NCBI GenBank assembly: GCA_001692895.1
Contig: KV748253.1
Span: 489,434-553,433, forward strand
Length of the DNA: 64,000 bases
Reading direction: 5' to 3'
DNA from: Cenococcum geophilum 1.58
Lineage: Eukaryota > Ascomycota > Dothideomycetes > Gloniales > Gloniaceae
The translations under genes were made by a program, and so were the position numbers. Positions 12,300 to 22,515 of this stretch are shown piece after piece. Within the stretch, counting starts at the first letter, position 1. The number at the start of each line of letters is the position of its first letter. Under the pieces are notes generated by a model that had not been told where the DNA came from, did no database searches, and worked only from the letters and a program-made list of their open reading frames with translations.

Positions 12300-15000
12300 A
12301 ATAACTATTTAGATATTCTTATAAAGCTAATCTAAAGAACGCCGACTTTATAGCTGTTCCAGCTAGTTAATAGCCTATCTCTTATCTCTTACCGTACTGT
12401 CTTTTACGCGCCGTCTTATATCCTTAATTATCCTATAGTAATAGCTGTAGAATATAGCCTCGCCGTTAACCCGCTAGCGTACCCCCTAGTAATAATTAAG
12501 AGCTTTAATTAACGGCCCACCTACTAGCCCTAAAGTCCACTTAGTCTAGAGCTAGAAGACTAAATTACCGCCTTAAAGTATTTTATATTTCCTTAGCAGC
12601 GCCTATAGGTTAAGAATAAATGGGAGAAATAGTTAAGTATTAGCTTATGCCTACGCTAGTAGGGGCAATGCGGATATAGTAGACGGCTAAGTAGGTGGTG
12701 CGGATATTATAAATAGCTAAATAGGTAATACGGATATTATAGATAGCTAAGCGGATAGTACGGATATTATAGACGGCTAAGTAGATAGTGCGGATATTGT
12801 AAATAGCGGCTAAGTAGGTAGTATAGATATTATAGATAGCGGCTAAGTAGGTAGTATGGATATTATAAATAGCTAAGTAGGCGGCGCGGATATAGTAGAC
12901 GTTATAGTAGGCGGCGTAGGCTTGCCTAAAGGTAGATATATAGACTCCGTAGGCCCTATCTAGATACCTGTTTTCCCTTACTAGATCTATATAGGTATAA
13001 ATAATGCTAATAACCTTTCTATTTCGCTAAGGCGTTCTAAAATTATCTATACGTGTAATTAAACCCCCTTTATCTTAGAGATCGCGGCCTTATATCTTAG
13101 CTTAGCTATAGCCTTATAAGTAGGCCAGTATTTCTATATTATTAGCTTATTTAGTATAACTACGTTAGCTAGTAAGCTTTCTACCTATATAGTAAACCTT
13201 TGGTACTCCTTACAGCTAAAGAGGGGGTTCTTTTATAGGGGGTAGAGCGGGAACTACTTATATAGGATTATTAAGTCCTATAATAGGATTACCCTAAGCG
13301 CATAGAGAAGGCGTAGAAATTCTAAGCCTATAAGGTTAAGCCGTATAACCTTATTATTGGCCCTACCTAGGTAGTAGGCCTCTATGCGTTTTAGCTAAAC
13401 GTTAGTCTTAGGCTATATCTTTAAATAAAGGGCCTCCTTTAGCACCTCTTATGCGTAGAGAAGAAAGTAGCCCTTTCCTTCCTTTAGGAAGCTAGCGATC
13501 GACCGTATAAATATATAGGGTAGATAGCTAAGGTAGGCTCCCGTTATCGCGTCTATATTTTAGCGTCTAGCCCGTCTAATTTAGGTCTTTTTAACGCCGC
13601 TAAGCTCGGTATACCAAACGCTCTACTTATAGGCGCTATAGGTTTTCTCCTTTAAGTAAATTCCTACCCCCTAGAACATCTTTTTTTTTATTTAAACTGC
13701 ATATAATAGCTTAACGGCTATTGCGGTACTTTAATACTGCTAGGGAAGACGTATAGGTTATAGTAGTCCTCCAACTACTAAAAGGATGGGAAGCTCTTAG
13801 CGCTATTTTTACCCTAGCAGTTAAAGAAGTAAAAGGCTACTATAAAGAGGGGGTAGAGGATAGGGTTAGCGTTCCGTATATAGCCTATATACTTAACCTT
13901 ACTATACTAATTCTACTTCCCTTATATTATTAATATAATTATATATAGCGCTAACTCGTCTAGTTTAGGCCCTTTATTCTCTAGTTTAATAAGAATAAGA
14001 TTAGTAAGCTAAACGTCTTATCTACTTTTATTATAGGTAATAGTAGTATAGCCTAAGGAATAGGTTAGAAAACGGCAGCTATATAGACTAGGTAGGGTAT
14101 ATACGAACCTAATAAATACTTAGCTATAGTTTAAAGGTAAGACTTAACTAAACCTAGTATCTTAGAGCCCGTCTTCTAGCACTAAGTAATTACCTTTTTA
14201 AGCCCTTTAATGTTATAGCCGCTAGTAATTATAAATAGGCCTTAATTAATAAAGTTAACGCGTTAAATCTGGTTCTTATTATAGCAGACGCTATCTAGTA
14301 CTACTAAGAGCTTTACCCCCCATAGCGGCTACGTAGTTTTACCTTTTAACTACTATGCGTAAAGCTTAGTAATAATAAAGACGTAGCTATTTATAACTAA
14401 GTATCGGACTATCTCATTAAATAGGGCGTTTAGGGCCTCCTCGTCCCATATCTCCCCTTCCTCCTTTATAGCTTCCTCCCCTATACCTACGGCTGCCCCT
14501 ACAGCTGCCCCTATAGCTACCCCTATAGCTGCCTTCCCCCCTAGCTACCCTACCCGCTTAACTATCTTCTACCTCTTCTTTACCTACTTACTATCTTTCT
14601 ATATCTCTTTCCGTTTTAACTTCCGTTTTTAATAACTAGTAGCCCATAATTCTTAGTTAATAACTTACTGCTCTAAAAATAGGTAAAGCTTATCTTCTGT
14701 TACCTAGGCGCCGTCTATATTACCTTTTAGTCTTATATATTAGTCTTCCCACTCTTTCTACTTTAGCTTATACGCCCTTATAGTATTCTTTAAGCGCTAG
14801 GCCTTATAAATATTATATAGCCATAACGTCTAGGCCTTAAATTCGTTCTAGAAGCTATAAAAGAAGGGGAAGGAGGAGATTAGGGGGGCTTTTTTTAACT
14901 ACAAAGTAGACCGTAGGGTAAGAAGATTTTTAAAAGACTTTATCTTCGTAAGAGGTTAGGGGGAAGACGCGTAAGCATAACGTAGGTATGGGTAAATAAA
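12300..15000 (-). pseudogene. Crypton tyrosine recombinase with GCR1_C domain (dead), copy B
   Basis: This is the counterpart of the dead gene in copy A, with the same domain order on the minus strand: recombinase/Ndc10-like part about 14450-13260, repetitive linker about 12900-12670, GCR1_C-like part about 12620-12300. It too has no open frame of useful length. The two copies differ almost only by transitions, so both look like RIP products of nearly identical parents. Confidence 0.72.
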
Positions 15001-15388
15001 GCCACTAAACGCGTAAATATTAATAGAGGAGGAAAAGAAGAGAGCTCTATATTATAGAATTAGAATTATAGCAGGCCATTCTATATAAAATTAGAAGCCC
15101 CGCGCGAGCCAGGAGCTAGCGCGGGTATAAGAATAGGAAGAGGGTCAAAAAATGGATTGTCGAGGCGACGATAAGGTTAAAGGCGCGTGACGAGGTCCTC
15201 TATACTAACCTAGTACTAACCTAGGCCTCAAAAACGCGTCCAAAAAGTAGGGGCCACCACTAAAAGGGGGGGGTGATATTTGGACGATATGTCGCGGACC
15301 TTGGGGGGTCGTGCGTAACCCGAGGTTATGCCAAGCCTAACCCCGACCTCCGATACCTTAGGGTGGATTGCGTGCGTGTGTATCGTGT

Positions 15389-15511
15389 ATCCCTTAACCC
15401 GTTGAAATTTGTCCAGCCAATTAAAGTATCTAGATTAGCGAAAGACACCCAATGAAATCTAGCCGTGAACTTAGGCGGCCTTAGCGTAGGACTCCAACGG
15501 GTTAAGGGATA
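15389..15511. mobile_element. MITE-like element with 16-bp inverted repeats
   Basis: ATCCCTTAACCCGTTG at 15389-15404 is perfectly inverted at 15496-15511. The outermost bases can be read as TA target copies, the duplication made by Tc1/mariner and Fot1/pogo transposases. The inside (about 90 bp) has no coding potential. It lies just outside Crypton copy B and is not visibly RIP-mutated. The assignment to a pogo-type MITE is an inference from TIR plus TA only. Confidence 0.55.
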
Positions 15512-15525
15512 GTTACCTCAGCGAG

Positions 15526-15596
15526 CTCAGACGCGATTTTTTAGCTAGCGTCGGAATAACCTATGCCGTCTTCCGAATTGCAAAATCACGTCTGAG
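15526..15596. repeat. Short inverted-repeat element 1 (CTCAGAC ends)
   Basis: CTCAGACGCGATTTT at 15526-15540 is inverted at 15582-15596 with one mismatch, giving a 71-bp foldback unit. The same CTCAGAC terminus is used by the unit at 17105-17192. Confidence 0.6.
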
Positions 15597-15611
15597 AGGC
15601 TTTGGCGAGTT

Positions 15612-15819
15612 TTGTTAAAAGCGTAAGCAAAATCCGCCAAACGGATATTACAGATATCTAATTCATTTATTCACACAACGCGTTATTATTACCAAAAGTT
15701 TATACATTATTTTTAAGACTTAGGGCTTTTAAATGGTATAAATTTTATAATACGGCTATTGCTTGGTCCTGACATTAATTTTGTTAAAGTTAAAAAACGC
15801 GTTGTTAAAAGCGTAAGCA
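15612..15819 (+). repeat. Direct repeat pair, 18 bp
   Basis: TTGTTAAAAGCGTAAGCA occurs at 15612-15629 and again at 15802-15819, about 190 bp apart. The segment between them also carries CAACGCGTT (15676-15684) inverted at 15796-15804. No gene is seen; it may be the edge of a short decayed element. Confidence 0.5.
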
Positions 15820-15994
15820 CATATTATATCTTATTAAATAGTCTACTAATATAGCTAAAATTATACAGATGTGTAGATATCTACTACTTAAAGCCATTGC
15901 AACACCTAGTAGGTACTATAGTTGGGTCCTTCCTTGAAAATATCCTCCCGTGGCCCGGAGGCCTCTGCTACTACTTAAGGGTAAGTTTTGGGCA

Positions 15995-16212
15995 GAGCCT
16001 CGTGCAGAGCCTTAGTAGAGCTTCGTGCAAAGCTTCGTGCAGAGCTTCGTGCAGAGCTTCGTGCAGAGCTTCGTGCAGAGCTTCGTGCAGAGCTTCGTGC
16101 AGAGAGCTTCGTGCAGAGCTTCGTGCAGAGCTTCGTGCAGAGCTTCGTGCAGAGCTTCGTGCAGAGCTTCGTGCAGAGCTTCGTGCAGAGCTTCGTGCAG
16201 AGCCACGTGCAG
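15995..16212 (+). repeat. 12-bp minisatellite, AGCTTCGTGCAG
   Basis: About 17 near-identical 12-bp units lie in a row, with one 2-bp slip near 16105. Because 12 is divisible by three, open frames appear on both strands and in several phases (Arg-Ala-Ser-Cys, Ser-Phe-Val-Gln and so on). None has gene-like flanks, so no protein is called. Confidence 0.88.
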
Positions 16213-16526
16213 GCGTGCAGACGTGTAGCTGTGCAGACGTGCAGACGTTCGTAAGGGCGATCAATTGCAGAGACGTTTGTAGAGACGATTGTATGGGCAA
16301 TTGATCGATTGATTGTATGGGCGTTTGTACGGGCGATTGTAGAACCTTGCTGGTATATTAGTGCTGCGTGTTAGTAGAGCTTTAGAGCTCTATATAGGCG
16401 AAGAAAAGATACTATATATACATGAGGTAGGTGGCGAAACGCCAATGACGATGCTGACGATAGAGCTGACGACTACGATTTGTAATTGCCACTGTCGACA
16501 ACGCCACTCAGTCAGTATTTGGTAAT

Positions 16527-16745
16527 GGGAATCGACAGGGCTTCGAGTAGAGCTTCGAGCAGAGCTTCGAGCAGAGTTTCGAGCAGAGTTTCGAGCAGAG
16601 CCTCGAGTAGAGCTTCGAGCAAAGTTTCGAGCAGAGCTTCGAGCAGAGCTTCGAGCGGAACTTCGAGCAGAGCTTCGAGCGGAGCTTCGTGCGGAGCTTC
16701 GTGCAGAGCTTTGGTAGAGCTCCGTGCAGAGCTCCGTGCAGGTCT
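16527..16745 (+). repeat. 12-bp minisatellite, AGCTTCGAGCAG
   Basis: About 17 units of 12 bp, more diverged than the first array, share the AGAGCTTCG core with it. The two arrays lie about 315 bp apart in the same orientation and probably have a common origin. The long frames here are again a by-product of the period. Confidence 0.85.
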
Positions 16746-16807
16746 CCCCCTGAGCTTTGTTTCACAGAGCTCTCGCAAAGCTCCACAGCTCTACGTAGAG
16801 GGCTGGC

Positions 16808-16848
16808 GGTGTGGGCGTGGGCGTGGGCGTGGGCGTGGGCGTAAGCGT
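16808..16848 (+). repeat. Hexamer repeat GTGGGC
   Basis: About six copies of GTGGGC lie in tandem 60 bp after the second minisatellite. Confidence 0.85.
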
Positions 16849-17104
16849 TCAGCGTTGGTGTTTACTGAGCGGCTCGGCGATGCAGAGGTAGAATTGGGGC
16901 CTCTACGGCAACGAATTCCTCTTAACATCGCGCGCGTATAAGAAGCTGAAGATCTCATAACTTATAGAGGAGGCTTTTCTCTATAATTTGGTATAATTTT
17001 TATGTCAACAGGTATTATGGGAGGGTAGATTAATTTCGTCAAAGTTGATAAGGTCTTCTTATATAAACGGTGTTTAGGTTTTCCTACAAATCTCGCCAAA
17101 GTCT

Positions 17105-17192
17105 CTCAGACCAAGAAAACGATTACCGTCCTAAATCAGCTTAGCGGACGGTGCGGATATTCCTATATCCGCAATCGATTTCTTGGTCTGAG
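17105..17192. repeat. Short inverted-repeat element 2 (CTCAGACC ends)
   Basis: CTCAGACCAAGAAAACGATT at 17105-17124 is inverted at 17173-17192 with one mismatch. Inside lies a second perfect hairpin, GCGGATAT paired with ATATCCGC. The 20-bp junction CTCGCCAAAG-CTCTCAGAC on its left edge is an inverted copy of the right edge of element 1. Confidence 0.6.
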
Positions 17193-19582
17193 CTTCTGAG
17201 GTAAAAGGGATAGGTGCGCGCGGTATAATGTGTCTACACCGTATAGGGGACGCCGAAGGATAGATGCCGTGGTTCGAATGACCCGGATGCGTACATTAAG
17301 AGATGTGATAGCCGTGTTTTTGAACGTCCGCTAGGGCTCACCCTCCCAGTAAAAATTCTTCATGCCACCACCACGCCGCGCTGCGCAGCTGTACGCGCGT
17401 CTCTGCGTTTTCTCTAGTAGTCTATTAGCGCAATCCTAATGGAACATTAATAGTAGCTGCCAGGTTCCCGGGTTCCACCACGTGAAGGTGCAGAGGCCGA
17501 TTTTATGGAGCCCTAAGCTGATATATTAATTTTATATGGTATTTTATAAATATCACTTGCCTTGTATATCTGAGTACGGACGCCGAATTTATCTCATCTA
17601 ATTGGCTGGCCCCTATCGATAACCTGAGGACCCGAATTGATGTTGCAAGGGATAGGAGAGGTTGGGTAAGACTAGAGATAGGATTTGCCCAAAAAAAATT
17701 TATAGACTATGTTTTGTAATAGACGCTTATATAGGTTACCTTCTTGTCTACTGTTCAGATTTTACTCCCTTTCTAGAATAATCTCAATCCTACCCAGCAA
17801 AAACAACATTACCTCTCATCCTTTTCTTTAACGCACTTTCTTTCTCAGGCCTTGAGGAATGGAGAACAAAAAAACAAAAACATACAACAGCAGGTATTCG
17901 CTAGTGGTCACCCACCTAACTACTAATCTGCCGGTTACCAGCTTAGATAGGGCGGAGCGGACGGGACGCCTCGTTCTCTGGTACCTATGATCGTATGTAC
18001 TAGACTTGGTTAAAATAACAATCTATATCCTGATTGAAGAAATTAATGTTTAAACTCGCGCTGCTCAATTGGCCTTCTATCTTTAGCTAAACAGCGAGAG
18101 AAGGGGGTGATGGAATATAGTGCAGGATATTCGAGAAGCCCTTCGTATAGAAAGAAGTGTTGGACAATTTAACTATCTCGCCCAGAGTGGTTTGGACTCT
18201 GGAAGTGTTTTGAGTTTCGAGAGTAGCGCGACAAACTCCCACGGGGAAAATAACGCCGAGTGGAGGAATGATAAGGCGAAATTATATTTAGATATCTATG
18301 CTACATCGCATACTTACTGCTAATGCTGTAGACTTAGCATGTCCTGAGCCGCTAGTTGGGTGGGGTAGCTGAGGTGGTCATAGGAAGCGTGAAGGGTGCT
18401 TTGAGTGAGTGTTTTGGAGACTGCTGGCTTCACGGACGGGTTGCTATTTACGAGCCCGGATTTAAGCTTAAAGTAGGATTGACTCCCATAGTGCCTGATT
18501 TTAGGCGCTGTGCGAAGAAGCAGCGAGAGGGTGAGGTTGGGAGGAGGTTAGAGAGACCTGAAAGAACCAAGGAGATTTACAGCGCAGTATCGAATGAGCT
18601 GGCAAAAATGGGACCAGGATTGTAGAGATTGCACGATAAAGGGAGATGTGTTTCACCAAGAATGTGAGGTTGACGTAAAGGCGGCGTGATTAGTCATATT
18701 TTTGGTCAGCGGACATTCACCATTCCTACTGTTGGCCACGGAGGTAGCTTTACTACAGAGGTGCGACGTGTGCTATTCGACATCAGTATCAGCCGGTATT
18801 AGTCTAGTTTTGACCTGTATCATCACTCTCTAGGGACCCCTGTAGGAGGTCAATTTCTTATGTATATTAGGGCTCTTAGAGCCACCTTGAATAAAACAGA
18901 TCACTCGCTCAATTCTGTGTCTCTATCTATCAGCTAAGCCTATGTCATCTATCGTGATACCAGCCTGGCTGAAACCTACTAATGCGGATGAACCTTAAAT
19001 CGACCAATCATATGCCCCGTTGTCTTACTACGAATCCCCTATTACCAAGTCAAGTTCGGAAGTTGGAGCACCGGCTACTGAATAAATTGTCCACTGGGTT
19101 GAATATCACCGAATGCTTCAGCATTATCCCAGGCTGTCATAAAGCATGCTACCAGGACGGATGCTGTCCAAACAAGGTCGAAAACACTTCAGCGTGAGTC
19201 ACGCTGAATACTAGGGCTGTACCAGTAGCAAGAGCTTAGAGGCTTTATACAATTGGCGCGCTTTTTCTGCGCAAATATAATTGGAGGTCGCAAGGCGGTT
19301 TCCTTGGGGTCGGATGATATCAGGTGCAGGGCCTCATGCACCTTGGCAATGGGGCACACGAAGTAGGAAGACTTGGGAAGTTGGGCTCCTACACTATTGC
19401 CTAGGATGTAGGCGTAGGAAGTAGTTATGATAATGAATATAAAATTAAGAGTTATCGATTAGATAATGCGGGTATTGAAGCGCCTTGAAAAATTTCTTTC
19501 AAGGCTATCGTAAAAGGTCAGCTAAAATGAACCGCTTCTCTATTCCTCTACCATTCCACTCAGACAGCCAATTGCCTTCGTT
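17193..19582. other. Gene-poor interval
   Basis: No gene family is recognised in this 2.4 kb. Short open frames at 18120-18323, 18356-18625 (89 codons) and 18982-19197 (71 codons, a C-terminal cluster of Cys residues) show no signal peptide, domain or splice support. AT-rich stretches without the strong RIP pattern of the island are present. Confidence 0.6.
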
Positions 19583-19828
19583 ATGCCTCAGTGCTCAACT
19601 CTAGGCTGTGGTCATGATGTTGGCGCGTACCAATACTGCTATCTGCGACAGTGTTACGATGGTGAAGCTGCGAGACCCGTCTGCGGCGCTGTCCGGTACG
19701 TCTGGAATTTTGTGGTTGCGTCAAGATTGTGCTTATATCCGGAACACTAATCTGGCTGCATGATTTTCAGCTTGTCTCCTGCGACGAGGTGTTCGCGACT
19801 GGGTGAAAATGTCCGGCGGAGATCATGA
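19583..19828 (+). CDS. Possible small Cys-containing protein, two exons
   Basis: A small open frame starts at 19583 and can be spliced to 56 residues: exon 1 19583-19695, a 75-bp intron with GTACGT donor, CTAAT branch-like motif and TTTTCAG acceptor, exon 2 19771-19828. The N-terminal part reads MPQCSTLGCGHDVGAYQYCY and the whole holds seven Cys. There is no signal peptide, so a secreted effector is not indicated. I do not recognise the family. The support is the good splice sites and the frame closing exactly; chance is not excluded. Confidence 0.3.
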
Positions 19829-21226
19829 GCTCTAGGGGCAATTGCAGGTAACTTGTGCCACGTTCCGTGATGAAGGGGATTCAGTCGTTGATATACAGAT
19901 AATTTTTCAAGCTCGGAGAAAGATGGCGGGGAATAAAGTAGTAGGACCGCTTAGTCGTGAAGGCGTGATGGTTCAATGTACTCAGATAGGTGGGAATAAA
20001 ACAGGCCTTAGGATGTAATAATAGAAGGTGAACGTAGATAATAGATATTTAAGTCCTCTTTCTCTCTGTTTGTTCCTCTAGTCATTCAGTAGTCTGTCGT
20101 TAATGCTGCCGCTATCCATGCGCTGTCGATAAAGGCGTACACACGAGAGGTCGCTCATTTAGTCCTCGTTACACTGAATGGGACTTGGGTTGGCTTCGGA
20201 GATATTTCGGAACTCAAAATACGGATGAGCCTACATGGTTTCTTTGAGCGCTTGAGGCTATCCGCAAAGGTAGAATTAGGAAACCAAAATTAAGTGTAGG
20301 TCTCAACACTGCATAATATACAAGCAAATGTAGACAAGAAAATACAAAATGAACAGTAGATGCTAGAGATTTTAGAAATTACCAATATATCAAAACTAGA
20401 GCATTCTTTAGGAAGTAAAAGATATAACTGGTCTCTTTTGATATTATGATGAGAACGAAGATTAGGATCTCAAGTAAGCTAAATTTATTAGAGTAGTTAA
20501 CCAGCAGGATTAATTTCCCGGCGGACGGATGGATTTCCTTTTAGCTAATTGTAAGCATATCTGGCTTTCTAGAACCGCTGGATGCATGCGTAACAAGTTT
20601 CGGACGTAGCTTGTAAGCTTGACTGGTCAGACATTGGTAGCAAAAGCACGGGTATGTACCATATCCTTTGTCATTTGATCAAGTGCTTCTGCCGCTTATA
20701 GCTGTAATACATCTAGTTAGCTATTGATTAGTAGACTGGATGCAAAACAAGAATGTAGGACCAAAGGAATCATGATTTGAATCTTGCCCAATTCATCGGC
20801 TTACAGGCTCTGTCATCCCCTTCATCCTCTCCAAGGACCTTCAAACTCTCTCACTCATCCATTAACGATGACGCCGGGCGATGGCATTCCATTAAGGATC
20901 GTCTGCCGTTAGATGCACGAAAATAAACATAGGCAAAACTACCCCAGAAACTCGCGAACCCTAGCACGGACCGAATTGTGCCGAGCAAGAACTCCCACCG
21001 CCGCCAAGAAGCAAGCGGAGTAAACAGCATCAATTAAATCTACAGATACGCACCTATAAGATGGACACCCTTACGAAACCTTCCATACGAATCCCTCACG
21101 ACATCCTTGAGCTGCCACTCGTGCTCAGAGAACATTATACGCCACCAACCTTGACCCTAGAACCTTAATCACCAAAGCCTCCACTTTCGCGGCTCTCTAG
21201 TAACCAATTCGACGTCGTATAGAACA
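19829..21226. other. Upstream region of LRA1, no gene seen
   Basis: These 1.4 kb contain no recognised coding sequence. A 60-codon minus-strand frame at 20851-21033 has one hydrophobic stretch but no other support. The last few hundred bases should hold the LRA1 promoter; no clear TATA or regulator site was picked out. Confidence 0.5.
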
Positions 21227-22413
21227 ATGACAACCCAACTCCTCACCGGCAAAATCTGCGCCATCACCGGCGGTGTGACAGGTATAGGACGGGCAATCGC
21301 GCTCGAATACATCGCACAAGGCGCACGGGTTGCAGTAAACCATTTCGGTGACGCCAAGTCGGCCGAGCAGTTCCAAAGCATGGGTTGCAGTAAACCATTT
21401 CGGTGACGCCAAGTCGGCCGAGCAGTTCCAAAGCATGGGTTGCAGTAAACCATTTCGGTGACGCCAAGTCGGCCGAGCAGTTCCAAAGCATGTTTTCCGA
21501 AGCCACCCAATTTGCCTCCAACGAAGAGATCAAGATTGAGGACCGGCTGATCGAGGTACCGGGCGACATCAGCCAACAGGAGACGGGCGTGCGGCTAGTG
21601 CAGGCGGCGGTAGAGAAGTGGGGGCGACTGGACGTCTTCGTGAGCAATGCGGGCGTGTGCGAGTTCTCGGAGTTTTTGGAGTGCGGTTTATCTTCTCTTG
21701 CTCTGTTCTTTATGCTAGACATACTCTGTTCCTACTCTCCCCTTGTTCATGAATCTGGAACTGCGCCCGTCGGTTCAATGCGCCTTCAACTGGAAGCATT
21801 AGTATCGCGGACTAACAGCTCTCCAGCATTACCCAATCCCTCTTCTCCCAGACAGTTTCCGTCAACCTCTCGGGATCCTTCTACGCCACCCAAGCCGCCG
21901 CACGGCAAATGTCCACACAACAACCGCCAGGTGGCTCGATCATCGGGATCTCCTCCATCAGCGCGCTCGTGGGCGGCGGTCGACAAGCGCACTACACGCC
22001 CACAAAAGCGGGTGTGCTCTCCCTAATGCAGTCTGCCGCGTGCGCCCTCGGCCGGTACGGCATCCGCTGCAACGCACTGCTGCCCGGGACGATCCGCACG
22101 CAGCTGAATGAAGAGGACTTAGCAGACGACGAGAAAAGGAAGTATATGGAGGGGAGGATTCCGCTAGGGAGAACGGGCGTGCCAAAGGATTTGGCGGGGC
22201 CGGCAGTGTTCTTGGCGAGTGAGCTGAGTGGTTATGTTGTAAGTGTTTGTTTTCTCCTCACTCTCCTTTCTCTCTTGGGTTTGAGCCATGGCTTAGATGC
22301 GCATAACCATACCCCCTTTTCTTTAGTAATGCGAAGAAACACTTGCTAACCTAAATGAGCAGAATGGAGCACAATTACTCGTGGACGGTGGATTGTTTGT
22401 AAATCTACAATAA
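21227..22413 (+). CDS. L-rhamnose 1-dehydrogenase (SDR), frame broken by a 55-bp triplication
   Basis: This is a short-chain dehydrogenase that oxidises L-rhamnose to L-rhamnono-lactone with NAD(P)+, the first step of fungal non-phosphorylating rhamnose breakdown in the cytosol. Exons are 21227-21680, 21827-22238 and 22363-22413. Seen are the cofactor motif TGGVTGIG, the NAG motif in SNAGVC, the catalytic YTPTK, and a C-terminus DGGLFVNLQ like that of yeast LRA1/RHA1. Three perfect 55-bp units (21327-21491) sit in exon 1. 55 is not a multiple of three, and as given translation stops about 59 codons in. Counted with one unit, the exons sum to 268 codons, the usual family length. It is either a recent null allele or an assembly error. 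Confidence 0.9.
21327..21491 (+). repeat. Perfect 55-bp tandem triplication inside LRA1 exon 1
   Basis: Units start at 21327, 21382 and 21437 and are identical. Each covers the codons around VAVNHFGDAKSAEQFQSM of the dehydrogenase. The extra 110 bp shift the reading frame. Confidence 0.97.
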
Positions 22414-22515
22414 ACCACATTCTCTTGCTCCTGCTGTAAATACAGATTCAAAAATATACTCTTGTCCAATCCTCACTTCCTTTCCTTACCATAAATACCT
22501 TCTACGCCTACAACC

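Larger units (their letters stand above)
5351..15357 (-). mobile_element. Crypton copy B, split by a Copia insertion
   Basis: Copy B is collinear with copy A once the 6368-bp insertion at 5647-12014 is removed, leaving about 3.64 kb. Its 3' tail (5351-5646) directly abuts the 5' end of copy A, so A and B form a head-to-tail tandem on the minus strand. The recombinase remnant runs from about 15000 down to 13260, and the GCR1_C remnant from about 12620 to 12300. The last 200 bp at its 5' end are clearly less RIP-mutated than the same part of copy A. Confidence 0.82.
1..15360. repeat. RIP-mutated transposon island
   Basis: The whole block is made of repeated elements (three Crypton copies and one Copia element) and has no long open frame. 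It is rich in TA steps and poor in CA and TG, while CG steps survive, which is the expected result of C-to-T change at CpA by fungal repeat-induced point mutation. Copies compared side by side differ almost only by C/T and G/A transitions. The block ends abruptly near 15360, where base composition returns to normal. RIP is inferred from this pattern; a dinucleotide-index plot would settle it. Confidence 0.9.

Noticed and set aside
15897-16304. Several overlapping long frames on both strands across the first minisatellite
   Set aside because: They arise from a 12-bp period, compete with each other, and lack gene-like flanks.
16486-16941. 151-codon repeat protein
   Set aside because: Same cause as above: a 12-bp array followed by a hexamer array. 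No domain, no splice or start context.
21403-22026. Dehydrogenase start at 21403 within the repeat
   Set aside because: This frame begins inside a repeat unit, lacks the cofactor motif, and runs into intron 1.
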